Shown here: one piece after another, positions 13,904 to 19,434 of the stretch
Numbering within the stretch: the first letter of the stretch is position 1
Layout of the letters: every line of letters begins with the position of its first letter
Source of the DNA: JANMQK01 sp031370485
GTDB taxonomy: Bacteria > Acidobacteriota > Polarisedimenticolia > Gp22-AA2
DNA length: 19,434 nucleotides
Direction: 5' to 3'
Assembly: GCA_031370485.1 (NCBI GenBank)
Contig: JANMQK010000174.1
Coordinates: forward strand, 1-19,434
Notes under the pieces: generated by a model
Told to the model about the DNA's origin: nothing
What the model saw: the letters and a program-made list of their open reading frames with translations, nothing else
Database searches by the model: none
Made by a program: the position numbers and the translations under genes

Positions 13904-15175
13904 TCAGACGACCGGCGGCGGGGCCGCGGGCGGTGGCCCCCCTGCCGCGCGCCGCGCCTGCCGGTGGGCCCAGACGCCGAGTACGATCGCTCCCATCCCC
14001 GCGAAGAGAGAGCCAAGCCACACCAGCGTGCCGAGATAGGGCACGGCGAAGACCAGGTAAAGGGCCGGGATACCGGTCGCGAGGCACGCGTAGCTCGATG
14101 GCGCGGGGCGCCCGAGCGCCTTCAGGATCCTTCCCCCCAGGAGAACGGCCACCGGCAACTTGGCAAGATAGACCAACAGGCCGAACAGAAGAAACGCGAT
14201 GACGACCAGCGGGATTGTCACGATCAGGATGCACGAAAGGGCCAGGGCGACCGGGACGGCGACGATGAAGATGAAACCGACGCCCGCGCTGCGCAGCGCC
14301 TCCGCCCCGAGCGTCCCGAGAATGACCGGCGACACCTCCCGCGTGATCGCGAGGGCCGCCAGCCCGATGATCAGGGCGGTGGCCATCTTGAAAAACCACT
14401 TGAAGACCTGGCCCACCTTGAATGAGCGCTTCTCGACCCTGCCCTTGTGCGTGATCGCTCCGCCGACGATGCCCTTGTCTTCGAGGTCGAGCACGTTGCG
14501 GGAGGCATAGTCGAGAGACCCGGCGATCCTGGCATCCGACCCGACGGACACGATGTCGGCTTCCAGCTTCGCCTTTCCTCCCACCGAACCCTCCAGGTTC
14601 ACCTCGCCGCCGGTCGCCTCCAGGTCGCCTTTGATCGACCCTTCGATGATTACAGTTCGCGCGGCCACCGTGACGTCGCCTGCGATCCGTGCTTCCTTCG
14701 TGATGGTCAGCGTGTCGCAGAAAGCCAGCAGGTCGCCTTTGAGAGTGCCCGAGATCTTGACCGATTCACCCGTGACGCGGGCCGAATCGCCGATCGTCCC
14801 GCTCAGGATGATCGACCCGGCGCCGACGTTCAGATCGCCCGTCACCGTCCCGGACACTATCAGGGTGCGGGCAAAACCGCTGAGGTCGCCATCCTGCTCC
14901 CCCTCGATCCGGATAGTGTCGCCGAGCTTGTAGAGATCGCCCCGGTGCGTCTCACCGGCCGGAAGGGTGTACGTGCCGGTCTCGCGGGCCACTTTCTCCG
15001 CGACTGCCGTGCTGGTCTCGCGGGCAACCTTTTCTGCGATCGCCGACGGCACCGGCGTGGCGCCGGCCAGCAAAGCGACGAACCCCGCGCAGAGAGCCAT
15101 CCTCATGTGCCATCGAGCCCGCACCGGGCCCGGGATGGAATCGTGATGCCCGAAGTCTGGGATTCTGGGTTTCAT
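13904..15175 (-). CDS. Secreted bactofilin-like beta-helix protein with C-terminal membrane domain
   Basis: This 423-residue protein has an N-terminal export signal with a long n-region (hydrophobic 26-47, probable cut after SAIA), a 12-residue tandem repeat, a beta-helix of bactofilin/polymer-forming type (about 75-245, repeated G-x-(I/V/L)-x-GDL/V patterns) and about five membrane helices (about 262-280, 296-318, 320-345, 365-385, 387-404), ending in a Pro/Ala tail. Classical bactofilins are cytoplasmic; here the helix would be outside the cytoplasmic membrane. An AGGAGG site at good spacing supports the ATG at 15175 over an internal Met at codon 24. It follows the LytTR regulator after 133 bp in the same direction and may be its target. 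Function unknown; a role in envelope shape or sensing is inference. Confidence 0.85.
   Translation of the reverse strand: MKPRIPDFGHHDSIPGPVRARWHMRMALCAGFVALLAGATPVPSAIAEKVARETSTAVAEKVARETGTYTLPAGETHRGDLYKLGDTIRIEGEQDGDLSGFARTLIVSGTVTGDLNVGAGSIILSGTIGDSARVTGESVKISGTLKGDLLAFCDTLTITKEARIAGDVTVAARTVIIEGSIKGDLEATGGEVNLEGSVGGKAKLEADIVSVGSDARIAGSLDYASRNVLDLEDKGIVGGAITHKGRVEKRSFKVGQVFKWFFKMATALIIGLAALAITREVSPVILGTLGAEALRSAGVGFIFIVAVPVALALSCILIVTIPLVVIAFLLFGLLVYLAKLPVAVLLGGRILKALGRPAPSSYACLATGIPALYLVFAVPYLGTLVWLGSLFAGMGAIVLGVWAHRQARRAAGGPPPAAPPPVV
14973..15044 (-). repeat. Two tandem 36-bp units at the signal-peptide cleavage region
   Basis: Units 14973-15008 and 15009-15044 match at 29 of 36 bases by my count. 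They encode AIAEKVARETST and AVAEKVARETGT. The duplication starts at the predicted signal-peptidase cut, so both units may lie at the mature N-terminus; either could supply a cut site. Confidence 0.85.
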
Positions 15176-15221
15176 GGGAGCCCCTCCTGCCGCCGAAATT
15201 CACTGATCCCAGCCAATTAGA

Positions 15222-15236
15222 TACGCACCCTGCGTA
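15222..15236. promoter_or_regulatory. Inverted repeat upstream of the beta-helix gene
   Basis: TACGCA-CCC-TGCGTA is a perfect 6-bp inverted repeat with a 3-bp spacer. On the minus strand it abuts TATCTAAT, a possible -10 region, 47-61 bp from the ATG at 15175. A repressor operator overlapping the promoter is plausible but unproven. Confidence 0.35.
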
Positions 15237-15256
15237 CGCGGCGCAAGCCGTTCCCG

Positions 15257-15286
15257 GCCAGCGGTCCATCTGGGCGGTCAAACGGT
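15257..15286 (-). promoter_or_regulatory. Possible LytTR-regulator binding site (direct repeats)
   Basis: On the minus strand ACCGTTTGA (15286-15278) and ACCGCTGGC (15265-15257) are direct repeats 21 bp apart, two helical turns. LytTR regulators commonly bind two 9-bp direct repeats with a 12-bp spacer, as here. The first copy matches the family consensus in 8 of 9 positions, the second in 7. The site lies between a LytTR gene and the beta-helix gene. Confidence 0.35.
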
Positions 15287-15308
15287 CGGCCGAAGGCGTC
15301 GAGTGGTC

Positions 15309-16124
15309 TCACCAGCGGATGAGGCCGCGCAGCGCGCGCGCCTGGCGACGGGAAAGAGGGACCTCGCTCTTCCCTTCGTCGTGCATCACGACCCGGAACC
15401 TGCCGCCCTCCCCGGGAAGGATCTCCCGGATGTGGACGACGTTCACCAGGTAGCGCCGGTGGGTGCGGAAAAACCCCGGGGAGAGCTGCTGCTCGAGATC
15501 GCCGAGCGGACGATCGACGACGAGCCGCGCGTCGGATGTCCGCGCGAAGACGATCGTCTCCTCGGCCTCGAACCAGAGGATCTCGGAAGGGTCGAGGAGG
15601 ATCACGCGGGTCCCGCGACGGGCCGGTATCCTGATGGGGGCTGGCCCGGCCGCCGCGGCGCTGCCGGTCGGCGGGGCGCCGACCGCCGGAGAGGCATCGG
15701 GCCGCGCCAGCCCCGATTGGATTTCCTTCAGGAGCCTCACGATCTCCTCGTCCGGCGGCATGCCGCCACGGTGCGCTTCGCGCGCCCTCTCGAGCGCGGC
15801 CGCGAAACGATCGCGGCTGAAGGGCTTCAACAGGTAATCGATCGACCGCACCTCGAAGGCCGGGACCGCGTACTGGTCGTAGGCGGTCGTGAAGATGACG
15901 CGCGGCCGGTGCCGGACCTTGCGGAGCACTTCGAAGCCGTCCCCCTCCGGCATCTGCACGTCCAGGAAGCACAGGTCGGGACGCTCGCGGTCGATGAGAT
16001 CGACCGCCGAGGAGGCGTCGCCGGCCTCCCCGATCACCGCGCAGTCGGGATGCTCGGACAGGAGCCGCCGCAGCCTGTCGCGCGCCGGTTTCTCATCGTC
16101 GACGATGGCCACCCGCAACGCCAT
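15309..16124 (-). CDS. LytTR-family response regulator
   Basis: This 271-residue regulator pairs with the LytS-type kinase 11 bp upstream. The receiver (about 4-120) has D9-D10, phospho-acceptor D55 (FLDVQMPEGDG) and K104 (LLKPF). A Pro/Ala-rich linker (about 140-166) leads to a full LytTR DNA-binding domain (about 167-268), with ILWFEAEETIVFAR, FFRTHRRYLVNVVHI and VPLSRRQARALR. LytTR proteins bind direct repeats and often control envelope, adhesion or autolysis genes. The nearest candidate target is the beta-helix membrane protein just downstream. ATG start; the short gap upstream implies co-transcription with the kinase. Confidence 0.97.
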   Translation of the reverse strand: MALRVAIVDDEKPARDRLRRLLSEHPDCAVIGEAGDASSAVDLIDRERPDLCFLDVQMPEGDGFEVLRKVRHRPRVIFTTAYDQYAVPAFEVRSIDYLLKPFSRDRFAAALERAREAHRGGMPPDEEIVRLLKEIQSGLARPDASPAVGAPPTGSAAAAGPAPIRIPARRGTRVILLDPSEILWFEAEETIVFARTSDARLVVDRPLGDLEQQLSPGFFRTHRRYLVNVVHIREILPGEGGRFRVVMHDEGKSEVPLSRRQARALRGLIRW

Positions 16125-16135
16125 GGTCGTTCTCC

Positions 16136-17254
16136 CTAGATCCGCCGCGCGGCCGCGCCCGCCGCGGGAACGGCCGATGGCTCGATCGGGACGCGGAGCC
16201 GCGCCACCGTCCCGCCACCCGGGGCGGGCGCGAGCTCGAGGGTGGCGTTCCCGCCATAGAGCGTGGCCAGGCGCTGCCGCACGTTGTCGAGACCGTGCCC
16301 TTCCTTTATGGAGTCGCGCGGCCCATGCGCGAGTCCGGCCCCGTCGTCCCCCACCTCGACGAGGAGCGTGTTCCCGGCGACCCGCGCGGCAATCCGGACC
16401 GTTCCCCCCTTCCCGACCGGGGCGATGCCATGTCCGACCGCGTTCTCCACCAGAGGCTGAAGCACCAGGCCCGGCACCTTGAGGGAGAGCGCCGCCGGCT
16501 CAATCTCGTGAATGACGCGCAGGCGCTCGCCGAACCGGGCCTTCTCGATCGACAGGTAGCCCCGCACGAACTGCAGCTCCTCGGCGAGCGGCACGGGGCC
16601 GGTCGCGGCGGCCTTGAAGGTGTAGCGGAACAACCCGGCGAGGGTCTCCACGATCTCCCCGGCGCGGGCCGGGTCCTCCTCGACCAGGGCGGAGATTGTG
16701 TTCAGTGTGTTGAAGAAGAAGTGGGGGTTGATCCTCGCCTGGAGGGCCGCGAGCTCGGCCCGGGCCGCCTGCTCCTTCAGGCGTGCCTCCGCCAGGCGCA
16801 CTTCCTCCACCTCGCGCAACGACTCGGCCAGGCGCCAGCGCAGGCCCTCGTAGACGTGCACGACCCCGCCCACGAGGAGGGCCAGGATGCCGTTGATCGT
16901 CCCGATCGCCAGGGCCTGTCTCAGGTCGCGCAGGACGAAAAGGGGGAAGAAGTAGAGAACCAGGGCGGTGCCGGCGATCGAACCGGCGAAGAGCGCCAGG
17001 CCCAGGATCGCGGCCCGCGCCACGGTCCCGACGGTGCGCAGGCGCGGCGAGAGCACGATCATGGAGATCAACACGGTGAACCCGACCACGTTTCCGAACA
17101 GCAGGCTGACGAGAATGAGGGTCGGCTCGATACCCCCCTCGCGAAAAACCCCGACCGCGATCCCGACCATGGCGCCGCCGGCCGAGTTCGCCGCGCCCCA
17201 GAGCAGGACCTGGAGGGACAGAGGGAAGGCCGTTCCGCGCGCCCCGGATCTCAC
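16136..17254 (-). CDS. LytS-type membrane histidine kinase
   Basis: This 372-residue kinase has four predicted membrane helices (about 13-36, 44-69, 80-105, 114-136), a coiled-coil linker (about 137-172), a His_kinase domain with H178 in INPHFFFNTLNTI and a HATPase with N-box LVENAVGHGI (269-278), DDGAGL (303-308) and GHGLDNVRQRL. It would phosphorylate the LytTR regulator encoded directly downstream. The start is GTG, overlapping the phosphatase stop as GTGA. Its membrane region and linker resemble those of the upstream phosphatase, including VVGFT and a HVY-x-x-(L/M)R stretch at the membrane exit. It is not the 5TM-Lyt domain of classical LytS as far as I can tell. Confidence 0.96.
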   Translation of the reverse strand: MRSGARGTAFPLSLQVLLWGAANSAGGAMVGIAVGVFREGGIEPTLILVSLLFGNVVGFTVLISMIVLSPRLRTVGTVARAAILGLALFAGSIAGTALVLYFFPLFVLRDLRQALAIGTINGILALLVGGVVHVYEGLRWRLAESLREVEEVRLAEARLKEQAARAELAALQARINPHFFFNTLNTISALVEEDPARAGEIVETLAGLFRYTFKAAATGPVPLAEELQFVRGYLSIEKARFGERLRVIHEIEPAALSLKVPGLVLQPLVENAVGHGIAPVGKGGTVRIAARVAGNTLLVEVGDDGAGLAHGPRDSIKEGHGLDNVRQRLATLYGGNATLELAPAPGGGTVARLRVPIEPSAVPAAGAAARRI

Positions 17255-18516
17255 GTCGCGCGTCCCAGGACGAGGGTGGCGTCATCGTGTGGTGGCGCTC
17301 CCCCGGTCCAGCGTTCGAGGTCCTCGAAGACCTTGAACACGATCGCATCGAGGTCGAGGTGCCGGTTGGCCTTCAGAAGATCGGTCAGCCGCCTCTCCCC
17401 GTATTCCCGATCGGCCCGGTCCGGGGCCTCGATGATGCCGTCCGTGTAGAGGATCAGGAGGTCCCCGGGGTGGAACTGGCGCCGTCCCTCGCCGTAGGCG
17501 GCGTCCGCCAGCAGCCCGATCGGGTACCCGTCGGCCATCAGCCGGGTTTCGCCGTCCGCGCCCAGGTGCACGGGCGGATAGTGCCCCGCGTTGCTGTAGA
17601 CCAGCGTGTGCCGCCGGCCGTCATAGACACCGTAGAACAGCGTTGCGTAGCGGGCGGCGGAGGTGGATCGGAGCATGCTTTCGTTCAAGCGGCGATTGAC
17701 CTCACCGGGCGGCATGGCGGGTGTCGCGAGGCTTCGCACGGAAGCCTGCAGCCCGGCCATCAGGAGCGCGGCCGGGATCCCCTTGCCGGAGACGTCGGCG
17801 ATGACCAGTCCGACCTGGTCCTCGGCGAACTGGAGGAAATCGTAATAATCCCCGCCCACGCCGATCGCCGGGTGGCAGGCTCCCGCGAGTTCCAGGCCGA
17901 GCACCGTCGGGAAGCTCCGCGGCAGAAGCTCGCGCTGCACCTCGCGGGCGATCTCAATCTCCCGTTCCATCGCTTCCTTCTCGCGCAGGGAGCGGTAGGA
18001 CGCCTCGATCTGATGCCGCATCGTGTCGTACACATGGAGGGAAATGCCGACCGCGACCGCCAGCACCACGTTCACGACGACGATCATCGCGTTGGTCCTC
18101 AGCTGAGCCACGATGTACAAGGGCTGCGACCAGAGGATGGCGGTCGAGCCCACCACCGTCGCGGAGAACAGCACCATCACCTGGAGGATGAAGCTGAGGC
18201 TTGCCGGCAGCCGCGTGAAGAGCGGAAAGACGACGCGCGCGGACAGAAGCGCCGTGAAGCCGACGACCTCGGCGAACTGCACGCTCACCAGGAGAACCGG
18301 CCAGAGATCCAGGCGGGGTGTCGTAAAGGTGATGCCGACCGCGATCACGGCGCCGATCGCGGCCCAACCGAGGGCCCAGAGCACCAGGTAGCGTGGCGGC
18401 GGCACGCCTCCGGGGCCGGACGCCGGGCGCGCGGACCGCACGGTGTCTTTCACCGGCAGGGACGCGACTCCGAGGCTTCCTGGAAGGGCCGCGGCAGCGG
18501 CCGGGGGGGGCGTCAC
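17251..18516 (-). CDS. Membrane PP2C-type phosphatase (SpoIIE/RsbU-like)
   Basis: This predicted serine/threonine phosphatase has 421 residues. A Pro/Ala-rich cytoplasmic tail (1-40) precedes four membrane helices (about 43-65, 72-97, 108-130, 140-160), a coiled-coil linker (165-200, with the EIAREVQRELLP stretch typical of RsbU-like proteins) and a SpoIIE domain. Metal-binding acidic residues are visible: D223 (GGDYYD), D241 (IADVSGKG), D359 (LYTDG) and D411-D412 (HDDATL). Such enzymes normally dephosphorylate anti-sigma-factor antagonists, but no RsbV- or RsbW-like gene is in the window. The GTG start has a modest GGGAG site. It is the first gene of the phosphatase-kinase-regulator operon. 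Confidence 0.95.
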   Translation of the reverse strand: MTPPPAAAAALPGSLGVASLPVKDTVRSARPASGPGGVPPPRYLVLWALGWAAIGAVIAVGITFTTPRLDLWPVLLVSVQFAEVVGFTALLSARVVFPLFTRLPASLSFILQVMVLFSATVVGSTAILWSQPLYIVAQLRTNAMIVVVNVVLAVAVGISLHVYDTMRHQIEASYRSLREKEAMEREIEIAREVQRELLPRSFPTVLGLELAGACHPAIGVGGDYYDFLQFAEDQVGLVIADVSGKGIPAALLMAGLQASVRSLATPAMPPGEVNRRLNESMLRSTSAARYATLFYGVYDGRRHTLVYSNAGHYPPVHLGADGETRLMADGYPIGLLADAAYGEGRRQFHPGDLLILYTDGIIEAPDRADREYGERRLTDLLKANRHLDLDAIVFKVFEDLERWTGGAPPHDDATLVLGRAT

Positions 18517-18548
18517 GAGGAGACTCCCTAATGAATGCTTTCCGCGAA

Positions 18549-18554
18549 ATTATA
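18549..18554 (-). promoter_or_regulatory. -10 box for the phosphatase-kinase-regulator operon
   Basis: TATAAT on the minus strand lies about 33 bp upstream of the phosphatase GTG, in a 58-bp divergent gap. No convincing -35 hexamer is seen at 16-18 bp. Transcription would start near 18542. Confidence 0.4.
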
Positions 18555-18557
18555 GAG

Positions 18558-18563
18558 TATATT
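18558..18563 (+). promoter_or_regulatory. -10-like box immediately upstream of the metallopeptidase start
   Basis: TATATT ends 12 bp before the ATG at 18575 and no purine-rich ribosome site lies between. This is the layout of a leaderless transcript. It overlaps the opposite-strand promoter region, so the two directions may compete. The -35 region is poor. Confidence 0.35.
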
Positions 18564-18574
18564 CCCGCCACCCC

Positions 18575-19434
18575 ATGACGCGACGCGCCTCGGCATTGCT
18601 CCTGACGCTGATGGCCGCGGGGTGGAGCATTTCCGCCCTCCCGGCCGGCGAGGGTGACGCGCGGCCTCTACCGCATATTCCCACCCCCGAGGAGCGGCAA
18701 ATCATCCGTCGCTCCGGGGACCCGGCCCGGCTCGAAGCCCTGGCGCAGGCGATGGCGGCCACCCCCCTGATCCCGAACGCGGCGATCGACGTGGAGCATT
18801 ACACGATCAATCTCGCGGTTTCGCAGCAACCGGCGAACCGGGTGGATGGATCGGTGCGGATCCAGGCGCGCGTTCGGAGCTCAAGTCTGACGACACTGGA
18901 CCTCGATCTCTACGACAACATGGGCATCGTGATGATCACGACGGGGAGCACGCCCCTGTCCTGGACACGCGGCGGCAACCGGCTTCACGTCACCCTCGAC
19001 CGGGCCTACACGGCCGGCGAGCTCATCGACGTCACCATCGCCTACGGCGGGACCCCGGCGACCAACGGCCTGAGCGGGTCCGCGTTCACCTTCAAGACGC
19101 ACAACGCAGGGCTCAGCCCGATCATCTCGTCGCTGTCCGAGCCGACCTATGCGCCGGTCTGGTGGCCCTGCGTCGACGACCCCGCCGACAAGGCGATCGT
19201 GGACATGAACCTGACCGTTCCCGGCAATCTCGTCGGCGTCTCGAACGGACGGCTCGTGGCGACCGTCGCCAACGGCAACGGCACGACGACCTACCAGTGG
19301 CGCTCGTCCTACCCGATCAGCACCTATCTCGTCTCGGTGGCCATCTCGAACTACGTCACCCTCAGCGATGACTACTTCCCGGCGAGCGGCGGGCCGCCGA
19401 TGCCGATCCGGCACTGGGTCTACCCCGAGAACAA
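18575..19434 (+). CDS. M1-family metallopeptidase (aminopeptidase N-like), N-terminal part
   Basis: The 286 visible residues are the start of a secreted M1 peptidase, cut by the right edge. There is a signal peptide (about 1-24, ending ALPAG), a pre-domain region (25-68) and the M1 N-terminal beta-domain from about 72 (IDVEHYTINLAV). The hallmark WWPCVDDPADKA (196-207) matches the family W-x-P-C-x-D-x-P-x-x-KA motif, followed by a YLVSVAISNY strand. The zinc-binding HExxH and GAMEN motifs lie beyond the window, so catalysis cannot be checked. The ATG fits the signal peptide, but there is no Shine-Dalgarno. It is divergent from the phosphatase operon, 58 bp apart. Confidence 0.88.
   Translation, partial: MTRRASALLLTLMAAGWSISALPAGEGDARPLPHIPTPEERQIIRRSGDPARLEALAQAMAATPLIPNAAIDVEHYTINLAVSQQPANRVDGSVRIQARVRSSSLTTLDLDLYDNMGIVMITTGSTPLSWTRGGNRLHVTLDRAYTAGELIDVTIAYGGTPATNGLSGSAFTFKTHNAGLSPIISSLSEPTYAPVWWPCVDDPADKAIVDMNLTVPGNLVGVSNGRLVATVANGNGTTTYQWRSSYPISTYLVSVAISNYVTLSDDYFPASGGPPMPIRHWVYPEN

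Noticed and set aside
15106..15175. Later start (Met at codon 24) for the beta-helix protein
   Set aside because: It would give a more standard signal-peptide length, but the upstream ATG has a strong AGGAGG site while the internal Met has none.

Overview
This is a GC-rich bacterial chromosomal segment with tightly packed genes, many GTG starts and several 4-base stop/start overlaps. The gene content points to a Gram-negative lineage: a TonB-dependent receptor with an N-terminal carboxypeptidase-regulatory-like domain, a second outer-membrane barrel of similar type, PDZ-fused and LytS-type kinases, and a secreted bactofilin-like beta-helix protein. Acidobacteriota is the best guess, because Oar-like receptors of this kind are abundant there. 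This is inference from family content only; no marker gene is present.

Layout. (1) 1-10063, minus strand: a secreted protein with an internal duplication (9116-10063), an outer-membrane beta-barrel (6831-8939), a PDZ/membrane/GAF/PAS histidine kinase (3999-6812), a sigma54-type response regulator (2572-4002) and a TonB-dependent receptor running off the left edge (1-2260). Barrel, kinase and regulator look like one transcription unit. The receptor has its own 311-bp upstream region holding a perfect palindrome and a sigma54-like element, so it is a candidate target of the regulator. (2) 10170-13884, plus strand: gatC, gatA and a LysM/Amidase_3 cell-wall amidase, joined by GTGA overlaps; gatB is absent. 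(3) 13904-18516, minus strand: a SpoIIE-type phosphatase, a LytS-type kinase and a LytTR response regulator in a tight operon, followed after 133 bp by a secreted bactofilin-like membrane protein. (4) 18575-19434, plus strand: the N-terminal part of an M1-family metallopeptidase, cut by the right edge.

Most interesting points. The phosphatase and the LytS kinase, which are adjacent and translationally coupled, carry recognisably homologous four-helix membrane domains, so one sensor module appears duplicated onto two outputs. The TonB receptor has an insert of about 175 residues with ten Asp/Asn-rich calcium-loop-like motifs, and it holds all six cysteines of the visible protein. Two local two-component systems each sit beside a plausible envelope target gene, and each intergenic region shows candidate operator structure. 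I see no tRNA, rRNA, insertion sequence or CRISPR array.
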